A model generated the notes under the pieces. That model made no database searches and was not told the DNA's origin. It saw only the letters and a list, made by a program, of their open reading frames with translations. Below are positions 32,475 through 44,739 of a stretch of 64,000 nt of DNA, one piece after another. The position numbers and the translations under genes were made by a program. The stretch lies in NCBI GenBank assembly GCA_000469685.2, contig LS997562.1, positions 41,430,345-41,494,344 of the forward strand, read 5' to 3'. Every line of letters begins with the position of its first letter. The stretch's first letter is position 1. The stretch is from Haemonchus contortus. Taxonomy: Eukaryota > Nematoda > Chromadorea > Rhabditida > Trichostrongylidae.

Positions 32475-35400
32475 ATGGCGCAAGACGCCTTCATCGATCC
32501 ATGGCATCCCGGGAGGTAATTGATTTTTCGTTGGAAATTTTTCCTTTCGGTTCTTTGCTTTTTCCGCTAAAATGATGGGCGAAAACAGCTGTCGTTGCCG
32601 ATTTTTTCGAAAATGTTTGTTAAGAAAATTTATCTGCTCAATTCTTTTTTGGCTGCCTGTAGTGTGGAAATTGTCTCTTTACGAATTCAATTCTCTATCG
32701 AATCATTTCTCTTATCGGCTGCCATAATTTACACTTCTTTTAAGAGCTGTTATCGCATTTTGAAACTTTTCTGAAGGTTTTTATCTGTTCTTGTTACTAA
32801 TTATTTCATACTTCTCCAGAAAATGCTTTTAAATTGGAAATCAAGATAGTACCTTAGATTTTGAAGAAATGGCTAAAGAAAACGGTCTGAGAATTATGGC
32901 ATGATGTCCTGTCCTTAAATACCGCTGGTATTTTAGGAGACTGACAATTGACAGTTTTAACTAGAAAACAGGTTTGCTGAATGCCGAAAAAATCCTTTCT
33001 ACTTTTTATTCATCTTTTAATTTTCATTTATTTATCGCTTATCATAATCCATTAATTGGAATGATTTTCATATATCTTCTGAAAAAATCTTGAAATACAA
33101 ATTAAAACTTTTAATCACCAGTATCCGAAACATACGGGACCTACATCACCTTTTCCCATTGTTTTTCTCCTCTCTTCATATTTTTTTCTTTTCATTTCCT
33201 GTTGACTAACAAAAAAAAATCCCTGTTATTTATTGTTCGTCACACTTCAAGATCGAAAATGTTTTTGTTATTCGCTAACATTTCCTGGAATTCCTCTGAA
33301 AAGGTGAGCTCTGAAATCCCGTTCTTGAAAACTGACGATGCTCATTTCATTCCTTCCATTGCGTTTTATTATCCACAAAATTTTTATTCATTTATTTGTT
33401 CACTTATTTTTTGCCTGTCCCTATTCATGAATGGAATTTTCTAATATTTGATGAGAAGTGGTAGATTTTTTAATAATCGCTGTTATTTTTTTGTAGAACA
33501 CTGGTCTTCAACTGACCAGGGCAATGGCTTAAGTCGATTCCGTTACCTGCGAGATCTCACTACTTCCTCTTTTAAAGTACATTTTTTTTTGAAAATAATA
33601 TTTATAGCAGTTTACCATCTCATAGAATATATTGAATTTATTTATTAATTCTTAACTACTACTTAATTTAATACTTAATTTAATACTTAATTTATTTCAT
33701 AATATTCGTTGAAAAATATTTATTGTTTTTTTAATGTCATGTAAATGACAAGTTACTAATGGATTCAACGTTGGGTCACGTGACAGAAGGTCTTTTTTCA
33801 CTTTGATTCTCTCTCTGATAAGCCTTGTCTTTGTATGGATTTGGTCCAATTCATTTTTTGAAAGCGTTTTTTTTTTCTTTTTAGTGGCTTCACAAAATGC
33901 ATATGTTTTCAATGAATTATTAGCTCGATTGGGGAGTTGCCCTCCACTACATTGTCGAAAAACTCAAAAATGAATCTCACCAGTTTACCGCCAACATATT
34001 TCCTACTTCCGGAATGTTTATCAAATATACTTGCACATTTTACCCACCCAGCAGGACTAAGCCCTCAGTTGATTCTCCGACTATTTGTTTATGCTGTGTT
34101 TATAAATATTCGTGTAGTCGATCATTTCTATAACTGGTTACTGTTTTGATTGAAAGTCATATAGTCTGTTACAAAGAATTAGTTCTGAGGAAGTGATAAT
34201 AAAAATGCGGAATAATGCTTTCGGAGGGAAACCTACCATTACATTTCAATACGAAATTTTCACTTAATTATGATATAAATGTGATTATTGACTTGCTATT
34301 TTCAATCCCCTCACTTTACTTCCGTCTCTAAGCATAAGTAAGAAGGTTTTCTGACGTTCCTACGGTTGCAGCTATCTTGCTTGATGTTTTATTGCCTAGT
34401 GAATGAGCTGATAAGCATATTTATCAGCACCTTTCGGCGAAGATGTATCGATTTTCCACCGAAAAAAAGATGTTCGGATGCTGAAATAATTTATTCTTTT
34501 GATTCCGTTCAACAAGCAGATTTCTTTTCTGTTCCTGACGAATAGACGGTTTTAAGCGCTATTGAACCTTTTTACTTAGGAGTTTGATTATTCTTGAGGA
34601 AATTATTGAGAAAGTGTCAGGACCATTCAAATAGTTGGGGATCACCCATATAGTTGAGTAGGTTTTGATTCCCGAGTCCTTTGAATGCGTGATCTGTGCT
34701 TGTTCGATTGTTTGTAGAAATCGTCGTGACAACGTACTCGAAGGGATGAATTTGATATTGAGTCTGAATTTCTATTTTCATTATAGATATTATTTACTTG
34801 TTCATGAAAAATAGTCCTTTTTGTAGTTTGGAGACTGTCAAATCAGTTTTTTCGGCTACTGAACTCAATATCATCTCAAATTAATCGCTGAATATCCATA
34901 CTTGAGCTGTTTTATTCAAGATTCAGAAGAAAAATACTTTTCATTCATTCACCAAAAAAGTTTCAAAAATTTATGTGTTCTTGTTATAAAAAATATCGTG
35001 TGTATTCTATTTTGATTTACCACTGGTCGCACATTATTTGTTTTTTTGCCTCGATAGAAACTCATTTTTCCAAATTATAATCGAATATTTCCAATACGTA
35101 TCATTTTCCATACTAAAAAATTGTGGTGGTAGTCGGTGCTCTTGTCGAGATATGGCTTTCGGTTTTTTTTTTTGAATTTTTATTTTCTTAAATCCCTTTT
35201 GTATCAATTCAAACAGCAATTCAGTGGTTTCACATTTTTGATTCTATTTTCTAAATCAAGATTGTGACACACTATTAATGGCTGTCATTTCCTACCGAAC
35301 CTTTGATTAAACAACACAATTTTAAAAAATCAGTTGAAAATTGTCAGCGATCGATCGATTCGTCGAAAGAGTTAGTAGGTCCAAAGTGGGCAGTTCCTTA

Positions 35401-38400
35401 GACCTTTGAAAGTGAATAGACGCTTAGATGATTTTCTGAGGAGAGCAAACAAAATTAGGAGAAATTCAATAGGATTTCAATAATCACTGAATCTTCTACA
35501 GTATCCATTTTTCATGCGTTCTTTCGGACTAACTTTGATATTGGTTTATCCATTCATATCCTCTTCTTTTTCATAACTTTCTGACGGTGGTGAACGAGTT
35601 TTTCATTTTCTTTTTTTCACCGAGCTTTTCTCTCATCTCTCAGTTATCGTTTAAAGTGGCTGACGTTCACATAAAAACGTTCTCGTTAGAATTTTTTCCA
35701 ACACCATCGGCTGCTCTTTTACGGTGGATTTCCCTGAGCAAATAGCCCATTTCATTGGTCAATTGAAAAGTGCTTTCGTTCTTTTAGCAGACCTACCCGT
35801 AAAAACTCCTCAAGCTCCCTTTAAGTTAATTCCCTAGAGAACTGAATCGATGATACGCTATTCCAAGATTTTCCTTCTTCATGTTAATAAATCGCCATAC
35901 TTATGGGTTTATGTTTATGTTGTTGTTGCTGGTGTTGTTTATATTTATTTTTATATATTTAGAATAACTGACAATTAATAAAGGTGATATTATGATAAGG
36001 TTACTACTTACTACCGCCATGTTTCACACTATTAGTGAACTGGGGTAGGCCTAAACAGCTTTTTTACCTCTTCGGTCATCTATGTGGTAAGCCTTGTGGT
36101 AAGCGCAAGAATCAGAAACTTAAAACATTCTTTCAATTCCGTATGACAGCTGAGTGCACGGCGTATGCTCCAGGGCTACGAAGATGACCACCATCTGATA
36201 TTTTGTGATAGGTTAAACTCTACTGTCACTGGAGAAATTCCACTGGTACGCTGCGTATAAACATTTTATGTTATGCCTTCATAATTGTACCGAAATAACA
36301 GCAATCTATCAATCAAAGTGGCTGACATTCACATCAAAACACACTCTCCGGTACTTTTTCAATGCTATCGATTGTTTTTCTGGATCAGCTCCGAGAAATC
36401 GCCTACTTCGCAATTTATTTTTTATTTTCTAAATTTTGTTAATTAACTCTTTTGATCTGATCCCGAAAAATTATCCTGGTCGTTGCTTAGCGCTGAAGTC
36501 GATGTAATTCAATTTGGTCAATGATTTATGTAGAATACTTTCTCGATTTGTCATTTCAAATGAAAAAAAAAGTCGAAAAATAGGAATTATCAGAAGAAAA
36601 CGAAAGGCCAAACTAGAATCGGAGAAGAGATCGATTGATATCGGCCGACGATCCATTAACGTTCTGTTGCCTTTTCCGCTTCTTATTTTTACCAGGATTT
36701 TTTTCCTGAAGTGTATTGTTAAGAACCTTTTTTTCTCCATGAATGTTTCAGGTTGAGTTGTACTGATAGGGTTTGATAAAATAGTGAATGAGTGGGTACT
36801 TTTAGTACCTTCAGGAGAAACAGCATAGAACATGGCGTCACCCAAAATTGGGTGATACAAGGCTTTGTAAATTTGTTCACTGTTGTTTCGCTTTTTCCCA
36901 AAATTGTAATCTAATATTTTCAAAAGAATTTTTTGACGACAACTATGCACTAGTTTGGATTCCTTTGGTCCTGGTGTTTTGGCAAATTCGGCTTCTTTGT
37001 GAATTTCTGTGACTTCCTAGGTCAGCCAAGCGAAAGATGATAGGAATTAGCTGTCTTGGGTATTTTCAGAGACCATTTACTACTTTGGGAAATGGAATTG
37101 TGTCCTTTACATGCATTAGTGACTTTGGGCAAAATCCAGATGCATGGCGCATTGTCTAGTGATCGATCGATCATTTGATTCCTAACAATCCAAGCTTCTT
37201 TTTTAATGGAGTGGTACTCTGTCTACAATGCCTATGATGATACTTTAATAGGATCGCTAGGCTTTGTTGTTGAATGGGTATTGTTATGTGATGGTCAAGT
37301 CGTATTGTGTGGTAAGTAAATGTATACGACTCGACACAAAGTACCCCGTCTACCGAGTACGTGAGAGGATCAATGTCATCATTGGGGGACGACTCCACAT
37401 CGACCTGCCAGGTACCCCCTCGTCCGACTGGCCTCCATACTGGCGTAATGTTTGCTCAAGTTACGAAACGACGCCGGCGTCTCACACGTTCCACAGCTGA
37501 TACTTTTCACCTTTTAAGTCTTCATTGGGGGTCGAGGAACGATTTTCAGAAAAGAGAACGTGCATTCGGTTACAGTCGTAGCCTTTCTGGACGGGATTAC
37601 TCCAAACCTCGACCGCTGAAGTTATAGGAAATTAACAAGGGCATGCGGTAGCAGATGCCCTCCCAGTTTGGCACGGGCACATCGATCATCAGAGTTTCAG
37701 AGAAAAGCAATAAAACACTTCACAACTAGGCGGCTAGCAAATTACAGTCGAAAAGAGGTGCATTCAAGAAGTAAACAGTTGGAAGTAAACAGTTGGATAA
37801 CCTAGTGGAGACGATGTTGCAGATAGAGGCCTTGCATCGCTTTATTCCGATCCCTGGATTGATCCCATTTATAAAAAGCAAATATTGTTTCATTGAATCA
37901 CGATCAGCCTGATGGTATCAGGCTCGTCTGAGAGGATAACACTTCTGATTGCATGACAGTTCTGAATGGAATTGGAAAGCATGGCGTAATCTGGAGAAAC
38001 AACATTGATTCTTCAACATTTCGAACTTTTTCATTGAATTTCATAACTTTTGAAGCATACGTCTTAAGGAATGCGATTTTTCAACTAAAATAATGGGCTT
38101 TATTGAATGTCAAGATCGATGAATGAGATAAACAAAAAATGATGAAATGCGAAAGTAAAGAAAAATAAAAACAAATCGACAAAATAGTAGAAAATAAAAG
38201 TTAGAAGTAATTTTGAAGTTCTTTCGTACAATTTTGTTGAGTAAAACATCGAAGAGTAAAAACAATATTTTCTTTAAATATTTATTACACAAGTGCCATA
38301 TTATTTTCTATGGTATTTTTCATAATTGTTTGAGTATTATCACCATCCAAGGTATAAAGAGCCCGGAAAACATAAGTACGGGTTCGAGTTCTGTCCGAGA

Positions 38401-41400
38401 ATAAAATTTTGCCCCTTGTGAGACTTTTGAGTGGCGTAAAGTCAAAAAAAGTTATTATCCTACTGTCACTATTTTATTATTTTCTTTTTGTTTATTTATT
38501 TACTTTAAAAATATTTGCTTTCTCTATGCTTACAAGCATAGAGAAAGCAAATAGTTCAATGGTGGATTTTTTGAAACTCGACGGCAGCTATACCAAAAAT
38601 GTCTCAAATTATTTTTGACTAGCCGCTTTTTTGAATTGATTGAGAATCTTGTCTTATGGAGCTCATTCCAGCATGGACGATGACGAGCTGGGAATGTCGG
38701 CTGGCAAATATGCTCGGCTTGATGGCGGTGATGAATTGAATGAGAATAAGGAACGATATGCTCGTGAAAATCATAGCGAGGTGGGTTATCTCTAGTTATC
38801 TTTCCTACATGGTAAAAAAATTAGTTTGAATAAAATTGTTTGCTCTGCATCTTCGTTACTTACTAGAGCATGTGCTCCATGATACGAATCGATTTTACGC
38901 GCCCGCAATCGACATTCCATCGAAGACTGTTGAGATGTTCCGAAGTGTAAAATGAGTAGTTTATTCGCTGGGCCATCTAGTTAGGATCCCTAAAACTTTA
39001 ATCTTAGAAATCATGGGTCGTCAGTAGTGTCTTGTACCGCATGTTTCATTGAGGAGATTTGACTTAATTAATTCATTCACTAGTGGTTAGTCAAGTGAAA
39101 AAACGGTATACTTCAATGTATATGGTTGATTATTATCCGTAAGTGTCAATTTTACTTTAACAATGCTCGATTTATCGTGATTGCTGGTAGCTTTTCTTAT
39201 TTATGAAGCAACTTACAATGAAGCTCAGGGGATTATGCTTGAGCATTATGCTATGGCATTCTCAGTTATTTATTAACTTACTTATGAGCACTGATCACTG
39301 AATTGAAATCCCCTGAGATCTTTTTTTTTTCGTGGAAACCAGATGTCAGATAGACAGGATAAGACCTTTTAGGGGTTCGGGAAGGGAAAAACATTAAAAT
39401 CAACCGGGACTTGTAGACTTGCAGGTTAGGCCGATTGAGCTATCGGTCTTTGTTGTATGAGCGAGATGCTGTGTCTAGAATCTTTTGTTTTGAATCGAAA
39501 CTTATCATCTACGATGTGAACTATTCTGGGTTCTGAGACTCAGAACCCGGGTTCTTGGTTTGCTTTTGTTTGACTAATTCACTCGAGTACTTTCTTTTTG
39601 TGAAAAAAAAAATTTGAAGCCCATAGCGTCCAACGAAATAACGAAGCCAATCGAAAGGTCTTCGAAGCCTCAGCACAGATTCTTCTCATATTTTCATATA
39701 GCTTTATAAGGAGACTTTCGAAAAAATTTTATTAATTTTAAAAAGATTTCCGTGCTTTCATGTTTTTAGGTATTCTTTCAATGGTTACCTGAGACCTGAT
39801 AATGCTGGTATACAGTACTTTGAAAATATATGCACATTTCATGTGAATTTGTTATATAGTTTGTTGCAAGTTTTTTATTGCAATATACGACGGTAATGTG
39901 TTCAGTGGCATGATCTTCAAAATCATGTAATCAACCGAATCCGTACCTTGACATTTTTATTGCAAACTTGCAATCAAAACTATTTTTATTGCCGTTGATA
40001 AAAGCTAAGGTGATAATGGTAAGGTGTTAAAGTAAAATATGATAAAAGCATTGATGAATCAGTCCTGGCTTATCTGGTTCTGTCGGATTCTTCTCAGACA
40101 GTCAGATAGGAACCTTGGATCCAAGAGCATCTGCGTTTGTTCTTTCAATGAACCCATAGGAACATAGGAGTCATCTGTATGAGTGACAAACACTGTCTTA
40201 GTCAGTACATAACACGAGCTGAGCTCTGAGGGGCTTCACTTCTGAAAGAGTTTGCTTTTTATTTCTGGATCGGCTTGCAGTGATATTTTCGGATGTAATG
40301 ACAGAATGACAAGCGTATGACGACATAGCCGACTTGTTGGGCTTCATGTTGCAATAATTTTCTTCTTCCGAAAAGAAACAACCATTCTCTGTATTTTGCT
40401 TTTTGTTTTTCGGATTTTTTTTTTGGTTTTCTCCACTGAAAAAGTATGGTTTTCCAGATTGAAAGGCGTCGGAGAAACAAAATGACCCACTACATTAACG
40501 AGTTGGCAGAGATGGTTCCCCAATGCGCTGCTCTTGGTCGAAAACCGGATAAATTGACGATTCTACGAATGGCTGTGTCACATATGAAAGCGATTCGAGG
40601 GCATAATAATCAGGTACGTGTGTTTCGAATCGTTTGAAGCTGCGTCAGCAACTAACTAGTTGTCTCGTCGGATGAAACTTAAAGGCAGTGTTCACGAAAA
40701 AATTGTTTCGGAGATTTGCACATGGTTTGAATTCGAAGCCCCCTCTGATACCATGATACCATTTGTGCAGGAATTAGGTCGGAAAACAGCCGGATAGAGC
40801 ACGATAAGGCCAGGAACTTTGGGGGACGGGATGCCTCCGCCCCTCGCTAGGCTGGCTACGGGTTCGAATTTTCCTTCACCACTTTCGCATTGGAGCGAAG
40901 TTGGCAAAAAATCGATACGCAGGTTGGCAAATTGCCAGGAATGATCAGCTGGTCGACCGCCTCGCACAGGGGCTAGTATTTGGCTGTTATTTCTATTATT
41001 CGCGTATCGTTTGTTTTTTTTTGTTATTAATTTTTTACGGTATCATTCTTTAACTTTTCTCATAAGTTTATTGAAAATTTTAACATATTTTTGTAGATTA
41101 TTGCATGCAAATGTTTTTTTTATTTCAGAAACTCCGTTAATTTCGATGTGTTGTCTGTATTGCGGACCTTGCGTCGCGTTCGTGCATTTTCGCGCAAACA
41201 CTCCCTAACCGTCGTTTTTTCAATGTGAAATACGTCCAACCCCCCTTTCCAGCTCTTTTTTGACCCTTTGTAATTAATTTTGTTCATCGTTTTTTGCGCT
41301 TGTTTCGTTGTTATCGCTTTATTCTAGAGTAGTCCTATCAATTCCCGTCAAAAAAGGGTACCCTAACTTTTTTCTAAACACTGCCTTTAAGACACGAGGG

Positions 41401-44400
41401 TATACTATCGTTTCTTAACCATGTACGGTGGCCTGCGGTTCATCAGTTCTTGATGGAATATTTGGTGGCGATTTTTATAGAATCGTCATGATCATAACCT
41501 TACGAGGGATTGACAAGAAGTGCGAGATAAGAAGTTACTTGTCTCCCACTTTCACTAGCTCCGCCCTGTATACGTGGATGTGTTCATGGAGGAATAACCA
41601 TGGCAGCGGTTGTAGTTCCCTTCGTCCTATAGGGAAAAAGTGAAAATGTAGTCGGGAGGGTCCACTTCACTACGTTCTGCATATCTAACGATTGCTAGAG
41701 TCGAAGAAGGTTAACACGTCAGCTCTGTAGGCCTGTAGTAGCGCTTCTAAACCTTGGAAAGGAGTTTTTAGACTAATTCTGAGGAGGGGAGAAGCAACGT
41801 AAAGAGTGGACTGATGGCTCTACCCAAAAAAAAGATGGTATAAAAGAGAAATTTGCTTGTAGGATACTATCTCTTTGATTGTGTGAGAGCGCAGGCAAAT
41901 GTGCGTAGCAAATCACCCTTCCAACTACATTTTCTCCAAAAAAACCTAACTGTCAGTTTCAGGCGTTCGCACAAGGTTTTCAATTGCTCCTTTATTATAT
42001 TTGTCTTATCACTCTTCATAAGAATTTTTTCAAAACTTTTTTCTCAGAGCTATCTATCAAGTTCATTTTTAGGACGAAAGCGGCTATAAGCCATCATTTC
42101 TATCGGATCAAGAACTAAAACATTTGATATTGGAGGCAGCTAATGGATTTCTATTTGTTGTTTGTTGTAATACTGGTCGGATACTTTACGTAGCAGACTC
42201 CATAACGCCGGTGTTGAACTTAAAACAGGTACGGATCCGAAATTTGTTTTCTTTTTTTTTGTACTGTCCTCATAGCGGGATGGAAAAAAGTATTGTCATT
42301 CACCCTGCTAAAGACACTTAGAAACCATACTGTTTTATGGATCTTACTTGGGGTAGTTGAGGAAAGTTATACGTTGATTTAAGTTAATGAAGTAAATAGT
42401 AAATAAGTAGTAGTAATAAAAGCAAATTAGTTGAAGTACATAAGTAGGGATGAAGGAACGCATTAAAGTGGATTAGAGCAGAAGTAATGAAGATGAACTG
42501 AAAAAAAAAACAGGTAAACAGTTTTCAAAAATAGCAAAAAATAAAATAAGTATGACAAATATACACGCAAAATAGAGATAGGAATAGCAGGAAAAATGAA
42601 TGGCCTTTTTTAGGAGGATTGGATGAATCATACAATCAATGAATTGATACATCCTGACGATCAAGATAAAATCCGGGATCAACTTTGCGGAAGTGAAGTG
42701 GCAATCAATAAAGTACTCGATTTGAAAACAGGTAATTCATTTTTTATTTGAGTCGTAGAGAGGGTACAGTAGTTTTTAAATATAATATGAAGTTGGCGTA
42801 CACTTAATTGGAAGCATAGCTAATATGACCACTCTCATACTTCCTTGATAGTCTATACTAAAGGATCTTTTTGGGTTTGAGAGTTTTCTGATGTCGATTG
42901 ATCTTATCGATTCTTTTTAAAGGTACTGTAAAGAGAGAAGGTGCAGCATCCCGTGTTCACATGACTTGTCGAAGAGGTTTTATTTGCCGAATGCGACTTG
43001 GTCCATTGGAACCGCTTCATCGGTTACGAAACCGACGACCACTTTTCCAACATGGAGGTTAGTGATTGATAATATTAAGTAAAAATAAAAGAATAGGGTG
43101 ACTGGTGATTTTTTGAGAGTTAGTCAGACATTAGCGCAAGATTTGCGCCAATGTCCCGCTCATCGATTGAATAACGATGACGCACCGCAACCGCGCGCGT
43201 TCTTGATTTGCAACTAGTATGTCAATTGCGAAGTGTTAAGTTAGAGATAATTAATATTGAGAACGTTTAAGGGCATAATTATGTCGTTATGCATTGTACT
43301 GGATATATCAAGAATACTCCTCCAATTGGTATTGATGCACCACCTTCATCTTGTCTGGTGGCCATTGCGCGATTGCAGGTGAGTAGTAAACTACTAAATA
43401 TAATATTAGATTATATAATATGATTAATAATTAAATTTGCATTGTTAATGTGTGCTTGTCACAGGCTGCGCGTCAGTGAACAAGGTTTACGGGAGGTAGC
43501 TTGGATGACCGCTCCGCGAGCGCGCGCTAGATTTGCATGAACCCCGTCCATTTCTGTTACTCAATTATCGTCGGGTTCCAGTTAGAATTTTACTATTATC
43601 TGCTGTGTTAACGAGCAGAGCACTTGACAATGGACAACCACTGTTGGGCATAAGCCATGCACGAGTATTTTTGCATGAAATCATTTAAGTGAATGATTAT
43701 ATGATTCATTGGCTTTTTCCCCGTAGAGAGCACAGGGCTGATCTGTAGGCTCTGTTAGCTTGCGATAATACCTCTGATCCGGTAGAACCAATACCAGCAG
43801 GATACCAGCTATATATCGGTCAGGGTACGGTAGAAATTCGATCGAACTATTTTACAGGTAGCCTCTATGCCCTTGTGTGATCCAGCCGAGTTAACGAGAA
43901 TTTCAATGCGAATTGCCGACGATGGCAAGATGACATTCGTTGATGCCCGAGTGTCACAACTGCTCGGCCTTACTCCGGACCAACTTGTCGGGCGATTCTG
44001 GTGGCAAGTGGTGCACCCATCCGACGAACAATCTTTACATGAAGCCTTCATGGCTATGATGACGTGAGCAGCATTTTACGGACTAATCAAAGCTTTGAAG
44101 TGTAGAACTCATTTTTCGCGACATACTTGCTTGCTAGAGACGCGTGCGATTGCGTAGCGGTCAACCGTGATAACTGGGCCGTTACGCGATCGCGCTGGTC
44201 TCTGGGGAATCGATGCAGGGCCAAAACAATGGGATACTGCTCCTGCTTTTTTATTTCGATCAGTAAGCATTAAAAAGTAACACTGTGCCATAAAGAAAGG
44301 CATGACGTTCAATATTGTGTAATTACAGACGAGATCAACCGATACGGCTAAACTGTCGTATTCGCTCAGCAAACGACTACCGACCGTGCAGTATATCGGC

Positions 44401-44635
44401 GTATAAGTTCCTGAATCCATTTAACGACCAGTTTGAATTCGTCGTTGCCACCCATCACATTCTGACCGGGGACGAAGAGTCGTGGATCCCTCCGTCCACG
44501 GAACCCGGTCCTGCCTATGCCCCTCCCGGTACTGCGGACTATGCCACTCAAGATTGGCGACCGCAACAAGACGCTTCCCGAGACACAACCACATGGAACA
44601 CCTGGGGTCAACAAACCTACCCGCCTCATTCATGA
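32475..44635 (+). CDS. aha-1: AHA-1, ARNT-type bHLH-PAS transcription factor
   Basis: Nine coding exons: 32475-32515, 38672-38780, 40458-40613, 42073-42228, 42614-42731, 42923-43057, 43272-43378, 43858-44063 and 44329-44635. They join in phase to 444 codons plus TGA. The protein is the orthologue of C. elegans AHA-1 (ARNT). It begins [10 protein letters not shown] and carries the bHLH ([40 protein letters not shown]; about residues 44-98), PAS-A (about 108-270) and PAS-B (about 280-385), ending in a Gln/Pro/Trp-rich tail. In nematodes AHA-1 is the nuclear dimer partner of class I bHLH-PAS factors such as HIF-1 and AHR-1. Start chosen by match to the AHA-1 N-terminus. No lesion seen. Length is close to that of the worm family member (about 450). 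Confidence 0.93.
38361..38424 (+). mobile_element. SINE-like sequence with Pol III B-box
   Basis: cataagtacgggttcgagtt contains a B-box-like GGTTCGAGTTC. The block is colinear with the SINE-like insertion near 61420-61562, which also reads aagtacgggtt(c/t)gagtcccgtccgaga and then ttttgccc. An A-rich run (38443-38449) lies about 20 bases downstream. Only part of the element is recognisable. Confidence 0.5.
38513..38552. repeat. Perfect 19-base palindrome with 2-base spacer
   Basis: Arms atttgctttctctatgctt (38513-38531) and its exact complement (38534-38552) are separated by ac. It lies 120 bases upstream of aha-1 exon 2. Confidence 0.95.
39321..39449 (-). mobile_element. Possible tRNA-derived SINE in aha-1 intron 2
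   Basis: On the minus strand the sequence starts GACCGATAGCTCAATCGG, which includes an A-box-like TAGCTCAATCGG. A degenerate B-box-like GGTTGATTTTA follows, and an A10 tail lies at 39330-39321. It cannot fold as a normal tRNA because the D-stem does not close, so a tRNA-derived retroposon is more likely than a tRNA gene. No clear target duplication was found. Confidence 0.35.
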
Positions 44636-44733
44636 TATGAACAAAAAACCAGTCATTCAGTTTCTCGTCTTCTTTCTTTTATTTATTTGAACGTGATGAA
44701 TATATTGTCTAGCTCTTGTATGAGTTATTTGTT

Positions 44734-44739
44734 CATAAA
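44734..44739 (+). terminator. Possible variant polyadenylation signal of aha-1
   Basis: CATAAA lies 99 bases after the stop. No canonical AATAAA is visible in the first 200 bases downstream, so this is a weak candidate. Confidence 0.25.

Larger units (their letters stand above)
32516..38671 (+). other. aha-1 intron 1 (6.2 kb)
   Basis: This AT-rich intron runs from AG|GTAATT to ATTCCAG. No exon inside it is required: [14 protein letters not shown] joins as expected for AHA-1. It contains a diverged repeat pair (about 35650-35760 and 36315-36415, both with a gtggctgac.ttcacat block), a B-box-bearing SINE-like sequence at 38361-38424 and a perfect palindrome at 38513-38552. The longest frame, 36471-36950 on the minus strand, shows no recognisable domain. 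Confidence 0.7.

Noticed and set aside
36471..36950. 159-codon minus-strand ORF inside aha-1 intron 1
   Set aside because: No domain, signal or splice support; composition matches the surrounding AT-rich intron.
39400..39450. tRNA gene on the minus strand
   Set aside because: A-box is present but the D-stem does not close and the T-arm is degenerate; a tRNA-derived SINE is the better reading.
44136..44203. 25-base imperfect inverted repeat in the last aha-1 intron
   Set aside because: About 80% pairing in a GC-rich patch; could arise by chance and has no flanking duplication.
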